Of a stretch of 64,000 bases of DNA, positions 26,453-35,214 are shown piece after piece. Made by a program: the position numbers and the translations under genes. This DNA comes from Sinosporangium siamense (GTDB lineage Bacteria; Actinomycetota; Actinomycetes; Streptosporangiales; Streptosporangiaceae): the NCBI RefSeq assembly GCF_016863435.1, contig NZ_BOOW01000030.1:248001-312000 (forward strand), written 5' to 3'. How positions within the stretch are numbered: the stretch's first letter is position 1; every line of letters begins with the position of its first letter. The notes below the pieces were generated by a model. The model saw only the letters and a list, made by a program, of their open reading frames with translations. It made no database searches and was not told the DNA's origin.

Positions 26453-29400
26453 GCGGGCCCGAGCGAGAGCTCAGTGCCTCTTCGGGGGCGGCTCTGCTGG
26501 CGATCGCGGGGATCCACAAGCTAGAGCGAGACGAGTTGTGTGAGCTCATCGAACAGGCCTTACTCGAGATGCCCCCGGAGGAGCAGGACCTAGGTCTCGA
26601 ATGTTCGCATGGAGAGATCGTGAGCCTCAGAGACGTGTTCGCGATAGCGCTGGCGGAGCAGCTCCTGAAGGGCCGGAGGCCGTTCAATGTACGGGAGGCG
26701 CTACACCTCTATGGCGAGCTGGGAGGCCTGCGTGAGACCGCGCCCCTGAACTGGGCGGAGGTCCAGCACAACATCGGCATGGCCTACAGGTTGCTGGCGC
26801 GGCCCGGGTCCGTCGAAGATCTCGTTCCGGCCAAGGAGGCGCTGGAACGGGCTCTGACGGTTCGCACACCGCAGGCGGACCCGGAAGGCTGGGCGGTCAC
26901 CGTCGTCTCCTTGGCCGAGTTCTCACTTGAGGCTCCCGCACATGACACGCGGCGTGTTGGTGAGGGCGTGCGGCTGCTCAAAAAGGCTCTCCGCGAGGCG
27001 CCGCCGGGGCTGCCCGCCCAGTACCTCGCCCGCTTCCGGTCGGCGCTCGGTTTAGCCTTGCTGCGAGGCGCGGACGGATCTACCGGACAGGACCTGAACC
27101 GGGCGATTGACCTGCTGCGGTCGGTCGCATCGACCCCAGCCATGGAGGAAGATCCGGATCTGAGGCGCACAGTGTGGATCAATCTGGGCACAGCTCTGTC
27201 GAAGCGGGCGGAACAGCTAGGGGATCCGGCCGACTGGGACTCGGCGATTACGGTCCTGCGCATGGTCTCCGCTGAGATCTCGGCAGATCTGGAGCCGCGG
27301 TACTGGGTCGCCGCGAACGGCAATCTCGGGATCGCGTTGCTCCACCGTGTCGGCGCCGACCACGACGCAGATCTGGCTGAGGCGATCGAGGTCTTCCGGG
27401 CGGTGTCCGCGCTCTCCGCACGGTCGCGGCTACAAGAGGAGTTCGCCGCATCGCAGAACAACCTGGGCAACGCCCTCCGAGCACGTTTGGCCGGGGATCG
27501 GGACGAGGACCTCTCGGAGGCAGCCGAAGCATACCGGTCGGCTCTAAAGATCTGGACGGAGCCGACCCATCCCGTCGAATGGGCGCTCACAAACGCGCGG
27601 CTCGCGGATACGCGTTCCGCCCAGGGTGCCTATGCAGAAGCGGTCGAGCTCTTCTCCGGTTCCCTGCGGGTCCTGGATCGCGAGCGGCATCCGTTTGACT
27701 GGGCGGGCGTCGCCAACCGCCAGGCTGCGGCCGAGGAGCACCTCGAACGGGGGGACGGCCACGGGCTGCGGACCGCGATCGCGCTCTACGAAAAGGCCGT
27801 CCGAACGCTCGGACCGGGTCGATTCACCCATCTGAGCGCGTCGATCCAGAGCAACCTTGGCGACGCTCACCTGCGGATGGCGCAGTTGACCGGCTCGCCT
27901 GTCCACGCCGTCAGGGCTGTCGAGTCGTTTCGGGAGGCCCTGCGGCTCTGCCCAGTGGAGGAAGCGCCGCTCGAATGGGCGCAGAGCGCCACCGGGCTGG
28001 GACTCTGCCTGGCCGAGCACGGCAGGAGCACCGAGGCCGTCCAGTGGATGCGGAAGGCCCTTCAGGTCCTTGAGACGGGGGGACTCACCTCACACGTCCT
28101 CCATACAGCGGAAGCCCTCGGCCACGTTCTCTCGAGGTTTCACCGCTGGAATGAGGCGCGCACCGCCTTCCACACAGCGCTGGTGGCTGCGGAGCGGCGG
28201 CTCGCCACCGCGATCCTCAGGAAGTCCAAGGAGAAGGTCCTATCGGATCTGGGCCGTCTCAGCATCATCGCCGCTTACATCACCGTTAAAGCCGGATATC
28301 CAGCCGAAGCTGTAGACCTGCTGGAGGCGGGACGCGCACGGCTGCTCGCCGACGCACTAGAGCGCGAGGATCCGGTTTGGGCGGAGACGACCCCCCAGTC
28401 TGAGGCCTACCGGGCGGCAACGCTACGACTCGCGGAAGCGGAGGCTGCGTCCGCGAGGCTCCTGCGAGGGGCGCCCCCAGGCGAGGAGAGATTCCTTCGC
28501 CGGGCGGAGCAGTCAGTCCGGGCCGAGCTCAGAGAGGCTTCCGCAGCCTTCGAAGCGGCAAGGGCGGCTACGGCGGATACCTCATCCAAAACTCCGCGTC
28601 AGCGGCGGAACGAGATCGTGATCTACCTTCTCGCATCGTACATCGAAAGCATCGGGCTGGTGGAGACACCGGACGGCGCCGTCACCGTGATCAGATCCGA
28701 GATCCCCACGCTCGCCGAGCTGGAAAAAGCGGTGAGAGGAGCCGACGGCCACCCCGGCATCACCGAGGCACGCGGCGAGGCGCTGGAAGCCCTCCTGCGC
28801 GGGATGGGAGGCATCGCCGAGCGGATCAGCCGGACGCTGACCGCGCTGGGAGCATCTTCGGTCACCCTGGTCCCCTGCGGGCCGTTCGCCGCGCTGCCGA
28901 TCCATGCCTTCTCCTTCGCCGCCTCAGACGGCGAACGATGCCTGCTCGACGACTTTGACGTCGGATACGCCCCCTCGACGACCGTCCTGGACGCGGCGTA
29001 CCGCGCAGGGGAACGCGCGGTACGCCCGTTCGCGGTGGGCATCGCCGACGAGCACAGCGGTCTGCGCCATACGGGACAGGAAGTCGCCGAACTGCTATCC
29101 CGCATGCCCGGACAGGTCATGCCGGAAGGCATCGAGGTGCCGGAAGTACTGGCGCTCATCGCGGACGCCACCCATATCCACTTCGCCTGTCACGGGAGAT
29201 CGATTGCGGACCGGCCGGTCGACTCCTTCCTAGCGCTTGACAACAGGGTCCGGCTCACCGTGCTGGACCTCCTCACCGCGGGCCCAGGAACGTCGTCGAG
29301 CACACGTCTGACCGCGGGTCCGCTCATCGTGGCCTCGGCCTGCGAGACGGCCGTGGCCGACACCCATCACACGCCGGAGGAGTTCGTAGGACTGGCCGCG

Positions 29401-29730
29401 GGCTTCCTGGCCGCCGGAGCCCGCGGATTCATCGGCACACAGTGGCCGTCGGGCGATCTGACTTCGGCCCTGCTCATGACCTACTTCTACGAGCAGCTCC
29501 TGCCCGGCGCCGACGGGTCGCCCGTTCCGGCCAGGACGGCACTGTGCCGCGCCCAACGCTGGCTCAGATCACTCACAGGCGCGGAGCTGGCCGCCTACGC
29601 CGCCGCACGGCCCCGCCTGGCCGCCAACTTAGGAGAGTCCTTGGAGCTCGCCCGTGGATACCCAGAGCACCGGTTCTTCGCCAAGGCTCAAGCCTGGGCT
29701 CCCTTCGTCTACATCGGAGCGCCGCTGTGA
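26449..29730 (+). CDS. TPR-CHAT protein (caspase-like protease)
   Basis: The 1093-residue protein has a helical N-terminal part, TPR-like repeats from ~70 to ~620 (for example WAEVQHNIGMAYRLL, AASQNNLGNALRARL, SIQSNLGDAHLRMAQ), a linker coiled coil (~625-720) and a C-terminal CHAT domain (~720-1093). The caspase-type dyad is visible: His915 in HFACHGRS and Cys965 in VASACETAVAD, followed by GLAAGFLAAGARGFIGTQWP. CHAT proteases are relatives of caspases and separase that cleave partners after a sensor signal; the CRISPR-linked Craspase is the best known. Translation is coupled on both sides by GTGA overlaps. Substrate and trigger are unknown. Confidence 0.92.
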   Translation: MSGPERELSASSGAALLAIAGIHKLERDELCELIEQALLEMPPEEQDLGLECSHGEIVSLRDVFAIALAEQLLKGRRPFNVREALHLYGELGGLRETAPLNWAEVQHNIGMAYRLLARPGSVEDLVPAKEALERALTVRTPQADPEGWAVTVVSLAEFSLEAPAHDTRRVGEGVRLLKKALREAPPGLPAQYLARFRSALGLALLRGADGSTGQDLNRAIDLLRSVASTPAMEEDPDLRRTVWINLGTALSKRAEQLGDPADWDSAITVLRMVSAEISADLEPRYWVAANGNLGIALLHRVGADHDADLAEAIEVFRAVSALSARSRLQEEFAASQNNLGNALRARLAGDRDEDLSEAAEAYRSALKIWTEPTHPVEWALTNARLADTRSAQGAYAEAVELFSGSLRVLDRERHPFDWAGVANRQAAAEEHLERGDGHGLRTAIALYEKAVRTLGPGRFTHLSASIQSNLGDAHLRMAQLTGSPVHAVRAVESFREALRLCPVEEAPLEWAQSATGLGLCLAEHGRSTEAVQWMRKALQVLETGGLTSHVLHTAEALGHVLSRFHRWNEARTAFHTALVAAERRLATAILRKSKEKVLSDLGRLSIIAAYITVKAGYPAEAVDLLEAGRARLLADALEREDPVWAETTPQSEAYRAATLRLAEAEAASARLLRGAPPGEERFLRRAEQSVRAELREASAAFEAARAATADTSSKTPRQRRNEIVIYLLASYIESIGLVETPDGAVTVIRSEIPTLAELEKAVRGADGHPGITEARGEALEALLRGMGGIAERISRTLTALGASSVTLVPCGPFAALPIHAFSFAASDGERCLLDDFDVGYAPSTTVLDAAYRAGERAVRPFAVGIADEHSGLRHTGQEVAELLSRMPGQVMPEGIEVPEVLALIADATHIHFACHGRSIADRPVDSFLALDNRVRLTVLDLLTAGPGTSSSTRLTAGPLIVASACETAVADTHHTPEEFVGLAAGFLAAGARGFIGTQWPSGDLTSALLMTYFYEQLLPGADGSPVPARTALCRAQRWLRSLTGAELAAYAAARPRLAANLGESLELARGYPEHRFFAKAQAWAPFVYIGAPL

Positions 29731-30251
29731 ACCGCCACGAGCTCGTGGGTGAGCGGGCGCTCCAGCCGGTGGAGCTCGTCCGAGAGACGGAAGACCGCCC
29801 TTTGAGAGGGTCATGGATCGTCGTAGTGGCGGAAGACGGCCGTCCGATCGGTGCGGTGCCGCCTGGGCCCGGCGCCCCTGCGGGCGGTTTCGTTGTCGTC
29901 GATGCTGCTATGCCCATCGAGGTGCTGATGAGATCGGCCGCAGTCAAGGGTCTCGACCCGAGATCACCGGTGATCGTCATCGCCGACCGGCAGGTGATCG
30001 GAGTCTGGGCGGGACCAGATCTGGCGGCGGCCATCCTCGACGGCGGACGCCGCCTGCTGTCCGATCTCCTCCTCCCCGGCGAGATCGCCATTCCGGAGAT
30101 CAGCAGGATCTGCCAATACACCGAGGATGACCACGCGTGCGGGCAGGTCACGACTTTCCACGTCAAACCCTTTCAGATGCCCCAATGCACGAACAGTCGC
30201 GCCCTGGCGGACCATACCTTCGAGTGGTCACGGGTGGTGGCAGGTGCTTGA
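29727..30251 (+). CDS. Small CHAT-operon protein with CBS-like region
   Basis: No certain family. In the 174 residues, ~50-105 (GGFVVVDAAMPIEVLMRSAAVKG... VIVIADRQVIGVWAGPDLAAAIL) resembles one CBS half, the nucleotide-sensing module, and VVVAEDGRPIGAV near residue 31 repeats the pattern. A Cys/His tail (ICQYTEDDHACGQ... MPQC) could bind metal. The GTG start overlaps the CHAT stop (GTGA) and the end overlaps the next gene by eight bases, so the stoichiometry of the products is probably fixed. It could be a ligand sensor or a protease substrate. Confidence 0.6.
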   Translation: MNRHELVGERALQPVELVRETEDRPLRGSWIVVVAEDGRPIGAVPPGPGAPAGGFVVVDAAMPIEVLMRSAAVKGLDPRSPVIVIADRQVIGVWAGPDLAAAILDGGRRLLSDLLLPGEIAIPEISRICQYTEDDHACGQVTTFHVKPFQMPQCTNSRALADHTFEWSRVVAGA

Positions 30252-31134
30252 CAAGACGGCAGGACTACTCGACCGAAGGTTCGTCCTCGCCCTCTTCCTG
30301 CCGTCCTTGATTTTCCTCGGGGCCGTCCTCGCTCTGGTGGCCACAGCCGTCGGCCAACACGACTTCCTTCTCTGGTGGAACCGGCTGACGGGCGCGCAGC
30401 AGGCCCTTGTGGCCACCGGAGCGACCGCTTTCGTGGTCTTCTTCGCCACCTGCCTCGGCTCCCAGGTCTCCACGCTGATCCGCCTCTGGGAGGGCTACTG
30501 GCGCGGCGCGCTTTTGGCACCCGCCGCCAGCCGCCTGTCGAGGAGGCAGGGCAGGCGGCGAGACCGTCTCTCCTATGCCCGTCAATACCGCGAATTCCCG
30601 GCCGACCCCTCGCTGGTACTCCCAACCCGACTTGGCAACGCACTCCGCGCCGCTGAGACCTATTCCGGCGACCCCGAACGCTACGGCGCGGACGCAGTCT
30701 TCCTCTGGCCACGCCTCTATCTGGTGATCCCCGAGTCCACCAGGAAACGGGTCGACGAATCGAGGGACACCATGGACCAGCAGATCGTGCTCGCGAGCCT
30801 TTCGGTGCTGTTCTGCGCCGCGGACCTTGCCGTAGCAGCCCTCCTGCCGGCCGCACTCTGGGCCTCCGCGCTTCTGTGCGGCCTCCTACTGACCACACTG
30901 GCTTACCGCGCCGCCGTGGGAGCGGCACTGGCGTTCGGAGAGATCGTACGCAGCTGCTTCGACCTCTACCGCCGCGATCTGATGCAACACCTGGGCTTGG
31001 AACCCCCGGCGACCCTGGAAGCCGAACGAGCCCTCTGGGAGGCCCTTCAGCAGCAGCTCTACCGCCGAGGCTCCACCCACCCGGACCTCCTCCGTTTCGC
31101 CCCGCTTCCGCCGCCGAACTCCCCGTGCGAATGA
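30244..31134 (+). CDS. Four-helix membrane protein, last gene of the CHAT operon
   Basis: The 296-residue protein has two N-terminal membrane helices (about 14-38, FVLALFLPSLIFLGAVLALV, and 55-80) and two more after a soluble loop (about 180-235, LSVLFCAADLAVAALLPAAL and ASALLCGLLLTTLAYRAAVG). The loop (~85-175) is basic and Arg-rich and probably cytoplasmic, as is the helical C-terminus. No family is recognised. As the only membrane component encoded with a caspase-like protein, it could be the anchor, signal receiver or membrane-active effector. GTG 30244 was chosen because it gives the tight overlap with the preceding gene. Confidence 0.65.
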   Translation: MLDKTAGLLDRRFVLALFLPSLIFLGAVLALVATAVGQHDFLLWWNRLTGAQQALVATGATAFVVFFATCLGSQVSTLIRLWEGYWRGALLAPAASRLSRRQGRRRDRLSYARQYREFPADPSLVLPTRLGNALRAAETYSGDPERYGADAVFLWPRLYLVIPESTRKRVDESRDTMDQQIVLASLSVLFCAADLAVAALLPAALWASALLCGLLLTTLAYRAAVGAALAFGEIVRSCFDLYRRDLMQHLGLEPPATLEAERALWEALQQQLYRRGSTHPDLLRFAPLPPPNSPCE

Positions 31135-31188
31135 CCCCCCACCACGCTGAAGCTCACCGCCTCCACATCGGGCACCGACCTTTATGGG

Positions 31189-31560
31189 CTATCGCCGTAC
31201 ATCCGCGATCAAGGGCAGCGTTCTCAACCGCTGCTCGATGTGAGAGGCCACGAAGGAGGGAAGAGTCGGTTCCCTCTCACCTGCGGCCACGTGTCGGCCA
31301 TGGCTGTCACGGTGTCCTTGACCAGGCCGACCACCCGGACGGGATCCAGCCTGGTTTGACGATCCAATCGCCTCCCTGCCCGGACATGGGCAGGGCCAGC
31401 CCTTTCCCCTCCCAGCACATGGAGAATTTGGCCTGAACTCCAGCCAAGGAGAACCGCACCGTACCGGCGCCCTCGGCGAGGCTTCGCAGGTCCTGCTCCG
31501 GCACCACAGCGCCGCCGGACTCCATGACGACACGGACGTTCGGGGCGTCGAGGGGTTCAC
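31189..31560 (-). pseudogene. HipA-like kinase remnant
   Basis: One frame reads VRFSLAGVQAKFSMCWEGKGLALPMSG and GDWIVKPG, matching the start of the HipA kinase domain (SLAGxQxK ... WIxKP). It then jumps, through a deletion of roughly 200 residues and a frame change, to a HipA C-terminus-like end (AMADTWPQVRG, then ASHIEQRLRTLPL). The phosphate-transfer Asp and ATP-site regions are gone, so it cannot be active. HipA toxins phosphorylate aminoacyl-tRNA synthetases. No HipB antitoxin is intact nearby. Confidence 0.65.
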
Positions 31561-32511
31561 CGTGCCCCTCGGCAGAGAGACGTCTGGGAAAACGGGACAG
31601 GAGACCGAGGAAGTTGAGTTTGCCGTGAACGTTGCCGAGTCGAGTCTGGTATAGATCCGGCCGCCATGGAGAGAGCGGCGCACGCGGCAGGAGCCTGATG
31701 AGGTTCTGTGCGCTGCTGAGAGGGTCGGTGTGGATGGCTGCCATGTCATGTCGCAGCGCTGCGGCGCTGAACTCGCGGCGCGGCGCCGCAGCGGCGCCTC
31801 GCCAGATCCAGCGGCGGAAAAGCTCTGCCGGTCTGCCGGCGAGAGAGCCGAACCGCACGACAAATCGCACCAGCACAGGGATGCACTGAAGGGGGGCACC
31901 GGCTTGATATGAGGGATCTCTGCCACATCGCGGAAAAAGCCGACGACGTGGCTGAGCACCCTCTCAGTTTGCGTGATCGCGACCCGGCGATCGTTTCCGA
32001 TCCGACTGTAAAACTCTCGACCGGCTATCACATCGCCGGAGGCGGTCAAGCTTTGTACGAGAACCCATTCGGGCAGTCTTCCGAAACCGAATGCTTGAGC
32101 ATTGGCGCTCAAAGTGTCTAGGTCATCGCGACCCGGAACCTCATTGATGGACTCCAGCACGGCGAGCAGCTCCGCCGAGGTCGACCGCCGATGGGTCCTG
32201 TCTATACGCTGAACGATGCTGCGCGGGACATGGATGTCCTCGCCGGGACAATGTAAGTGGGAATCCAGTGGTCACGCAGGGCGCTTACGGCTTGATCAGT
32301 CCGGGCGACCTTTTCCGCGCTCAAGTGCGGCCGTGCACGGATCCATGCGCGCACTTGAGTGGGCTGAAGGGCAATCGCCAAGGGGAATGTTCGTCTCCCG
32401 GCCTCTGCAGACGCGCTGGAAGGCGGGCAAGCGTAGGCGCCTCCTGCGTGCGAGGTCCACCAACTCGCCCGGCGTGATGCTGACGGCCCGTGGCCGGGTC
32501 ACTGCACTCAC
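31561..32511 (-). pseudogene. DUF262 (GmrS-like / ParB-like NTPase) gene remnant
   Basis: Pieces of a DUF262 protein are spread over several frames in the right order. They are ITPGELVDLARRRRLRLPAFQR (its N-terminal motif), VRAWIRARPHLSAEKVARTDQAVSALRDHWIPTYIV, the run through LESINEVPGRDDLDTLSANAQAFGFG and FFRDVAEIPHIK, and finally VRFVVRFG...AELFRRWIWRGAA and LGNVHGKLNFLGLLSRFP. The DGQQR catalytic region is deleted and there are at least two frameshifts. DUF262 proteins act in GmrSD-type restriction of modified DNA. It ends by running into the HipA remnant, so a deletion fused two genes. Confidence 0.65.
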
Positions 32512-32552
32512 TCCGGTCCCCCTTGCCCCTAGGACACCTGCAGCCAGATGCG

Positions 32553-32585
32553 CCGAGGCCCCCGCGGTGGTCGCGGGGGCCTCGG
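32553..32585 (-). terminator. Terminator of the detached tRNA-Thr 3' half
   Basis: A perfect 14-bp stem (CCGAGGCCCCCGCG / CGCGGGGGCCTCGG) with a GTGGT loop lies just downstream, on the minus strand, of the tRNA fragment. Its presence suggests that this was the original end of the tRNA transcription unit. Confidence 0.7.
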
Positions 32586-32595
32586 CGATGCTGGG

Positions 32596-32637
32596 AGCCG
32601 CCTAAGGGAATCGAACCCTTGACCCCTTCATTACGAG
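32596..32637 (-). other. tRNA-Thr 3' half: distal attachment site of the integrative element
   Basis: On the minus strand this reads from the anticodon loop CTCGTAA through TGAAG, a complete T-arm (AAGGG-TTCGATT-CCCTT) and acceptor strand AGGCGGC plus T; the 5' half is missing. GACCCCTTCATTACGAG (32621-32637) is identical to 44651-44667 in the intact tRNA-Thr. The T-arm differs from the intact gene but is self-complementary, as expected when an element carries its own tRNA 3' end to repair the gene it enters. Direction on the chromosome makes this the element's left end. Confidence 0.82.
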
Positions 32638-32798
32638 GGAAGGGCGGATGCCTCGTCAACGACGTCTTGGCCTGTTCAGACGGTAGATGCGATCCGGTGA
32701 TGTGTGATCATGTAAGGCGGTGTTGCTGTATGCCGCTGCTGTACACCACCTTCGTGGACGTGACCACAGCAGGCTCCCGCAGTGATAAATGCGGCACC

Positions 32799-34166
32799 TC
32801 ACAAAGCAGCTCGAATCTTCGTTCCGAGCCATTCCAGTTCGGGATGTTTCTCGATCCGATCGAAGACTTCTTCCGGCGCCTTGGCATCTCGCAGCATGCA
32901 TAGAATAAAGAGCCAGTATAGCGAATTAGACAGGAAGAGCTGTACCGATGGAGTCTGCTTCATCCGCGTGCCTAGGTGGTGAGCGATGTCGTTGCGATCC
33001 TTTCTGATCGCCTCCGCCCACACCTCCACGTCTCCGACGAGTTTGGCGAAAAGATTTCCCGCCAAGTCGACACATCGCATAAGCCGGGGTTTGAGATCGC
33101 TCCGCGCGTGTCCGAATTTTGTGCGATCGAAAGCTTCTAGGGCAGCCGCACAGTTGAGCAGACGGTCAGAGACAAACATACTCTTCGCGTACTTGCTGGC
33201 CATCACTCTCCCGAGTGCTCCTCGATACTGGCTGGCACTCTCTAGCCATCGGCCAACACCATCAATTCCACCAAAATCGGTGTAGGTGAAGAACATTTCG
33301 TGGTGAGACAGCTTGCCAGGATTTTTGCTCTTGTCCTTGGAGTTCCAGGAAACAAAGAACTCGATTGGCTCCCTGTGCTGACGGTTCCCGCTCTTCCAAA
33401 CCACGTCGGGATGCCAGAACCGCATACCGTCGAACTCCGCCGTACGGCCTGTTGCAATGGAAATTAGATCCTGCAGGTCACTGGCGCGTTCCATGAGCGC
33501 CGGGATAGGACGGAGTGACGACGCATCCAGACGGAAGAAAAATTTTTGTGAAAGTCCCCGCGTAGCGATCCGATCGCCGTCAATAGCGACCGAGTGCTTT
33601 AGCCGCAACGTGTCACCTTCCGGCAGGGAAACGACAGCATCATCCAGAACCCGAGCCTCTAGTTTGATACTCGGAATGTCCGGCGGAAGGTCATCAGTCG
33701 GGAACGCTTGCGTCTCCTTGATCCCACTGTCGCAGATCCAGTGGGTGAGGTAGCGCAACTCTACCGATACACCATCAGCGGTCAGCTCTTCGTCTTTCTC
33801 GAAATATGCACCCTGGAAGATCTGGTTAACATGGATAGTTTCCGTGCCGCTTTGACCGAGGAGATGTCGGGTCATTCGGGAGCGAAAGCAATCTTCCAGC
33901 GTGTATTGCTTACCATCCGCTAGCCCGTGAATACGCGGATAGGTTCCGCTTCTCTCGATCGTGTCCTCAGAGAAGGTAACTACTGTCGTACCATCCGGAT
34001 TCTGCGATTTGTCCCCTTCCTCCATCATTGATCGGAAAGTTCCGATCAATCGGAGCTCCGCACCAGAGTCCAAATCGAAGCGCAGCCTTCCAGCCACTTT
34101 CCGGTCTTCCTGCCCAGGCAGCCACCATTCACCCTCAGCATCGAAGGCGCGGGGGGAGTTACTCAC
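32799..34166 (-). CDS. ApeA-like HEPN antiphage protein
   Basis: The 455-residue protein begins with an ApeA N-terminal-domain-like sequence (AFDAEGEWWLPGQEDRKVAGRLRFDLDSGAELRLIGTF) and ends with a helical HEPN domain (~330-455) carrying the RNase motif R-x4-H as RNDIAHH near residue 405. ApeA is an abortive-infection HEPN protein shown to protect E. coli from phages; members of this domain pair are common in defence islands. Base composition is clearly lower in GC than neighbours, a sign of transfer. The GTG start overlaps the stop of a small upstream frame. The gene appears intact. Confidence 0.8.
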   Translation of the reverse strand: MSNSPRAFDAEGEWWLPGQEDRKVAGRLRFDLDSGAELRLIGTFRSMMEEGDKSQNPDGTTVVTFSEDTIERSGTYPRIHGLADGKQYTLEDCFRSRMTRHLLGQSGTETIHVNQIFQGAYFEKDEELTADGVSVELRYLTHWICDSGIKETQAFPTDDLPPDIPSIKLEARVLDDAVVSLPEGDTLRLKHSVAIDGDRIATRGLSQKFFFRLDASSLRPIPALMERASDLQDLISIATGRTAEFDGMRFWHPDVVWKSGNRQHREPIEFFVSWNSKDKSKNPGKLSHHEMFFTYTDFGGIDGVGRWLESASQYRGALGRVMASKYAKSMFVSDRLLNCAAALEAFDRTKFGHARSDLKPRLMRCVDLAGNLFAKLVGDVEVWAEAIRKDRNDIAHHLGTRMKQTPSVQLFLSNSLYWLFILCMLRDAKAPEEVFDRIEKHPELEWLGTKIRAAL

Positions 34167-34378
34167 AGGTCATCCTTTCTCGGAGAGTGATCGGCTGGCT
34201 GGGACGTTAGCGCACTGAACATCATGATCGAGTACGGCTCGCGTCCGCCAATGGCGTCCGACACGACATCACGGGCTTTCAAAACCAGCTGGCCGGTATA
34301 GCGCTCACCATACTTGACCTCGTTCTTACTGCGGGACCATTTGGGCAGAATTTGCAGATTCTCCTAGTCCACGGGCAT
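34163..34378 (-). pseudogene. Small ORF coupled to the ApeA-like gene, with an in-frame TAG
   Basis: The frame starting at ATG 34378 reads MPVD, then TAG (34366-34364), then continues open for 66 codons (ENLQILPKWSRSKNEVKYG...) and ends in a TGA that overlaps the ApeA GTG. The coupling and coherent hydrophilic sequence suggest a real gene, or its remnant. AGGAG lies right at the TAG, about nine bases before an ATT codon, so a shorter product from a rare start is possible. No family recognised. Confidence 0.45.
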
Positions 34379-34449
34379 CCAATATCACCCGATTAGTTAC
34401 TAATATCCAGCTTTAGCAAGATCAACATTCGCGCCCTTGACCGATTAAG

Positions 34450-35053
34450 CTACCCACCCCTCACTTGGAGGATCTCCATCGCTTGGAGCACGTCAGCGGC
34501 AACATGATCCGCCTTGTATTTGTGCTCCGGCCACGTCCCTCGGTCGATCCAGACCGTACGTAGACCGGCCGCCTGACCCCCTTCAATATCGGCAATCGGA
34601 TGGTCGCCCACCATCCATCCCCCAACTGCAAGGGGCATGCCGCACCGTCGAGCGGCGATCTCGAATAGGCCGACCTCGGGCTTGCGGATGCCTTCGAGCC
34701 CTGAGAGCGCGTAGGCGTCGACGGCTTCGGCCAGCCCCGTCCGCTGGATCTTTCCGAGCTGGTTGTCCGCCGTCCCATTGGTGACGATGCCCACCTTCCA
34801 CCCGGACGCACGAAGACGCGCCAGCCCTTCCAACACCTCGGGCCTGCAGCGAACGAGGTACGGCATGCGTCGGCGGTAGCGGCTCCACAGCTCTTCAATC
34901 GACTCCGAGAGAGCGAAGTGGTCCCGCACCTTGCCGAAGAAGGTCTCACGGTGCGGATAGCCGGCTCGGTTCAGGTCGAGTAGCCAACTGATCGCCTCGT
35001 TGCCAAGAGCGTGCTCCCCGGTTATCAAGGTCAAAAAGTGCGAGTCGCTGCAT
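34450..35053 (-). pseudogene. HAD-family phosphatase gene, frameshifted after motif I
   Basis: The start ATG at 35053 reads MQRLALFDLDN, the beginning of HAD motif I (DxDxT). The reading frame then breaks. The rest of the enzyme continues in another frame as EHALGNEAISWLLDLNRAGYPHRETFF, with motif II (GIVTNGT), motif III lysine (GIRKPEVGLFEIAARR) and motif IV (MVGDHPIADIEGG). A small deletion removed the conserved T-L after DLDN, so the nucleophile loop is damaged and translation does not run through. The downstream frame alone lacks the catalytic Asp. Intact relatives are ~230-residue haloacid-dehalogenase phosphatases. Confidence 0.75.
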
Positions 35054-35214
35054 AACGGTGCATCCTACGTGGTCGCCATCTCGGGCAAGAAGAAGATCCA
35101 CAGTTTCCTCTGATCCCTTCTCAAAGAATCTTGGACCGTGTGAAACTGACATATCGGATCAGGGGCGCCCTACCAACCGATCCGGTTCGACAACTCCGCA
35201 GCGAACGGACGTAT

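Noticed and set aside
29727-31134. Bacterial gasdermin beside the CHAT protease
   Set aside because: The small protein does not show a gasdermin-like beta-rich pore domain, and the last gene has ordinary membrane helices.
32596-32645. Second functional tRNA-Thr
   Set aside because: Only the anticodon loop, T-arm and acceptor 3' strand exist; the D-arm and 5' acceptor strand are missing.
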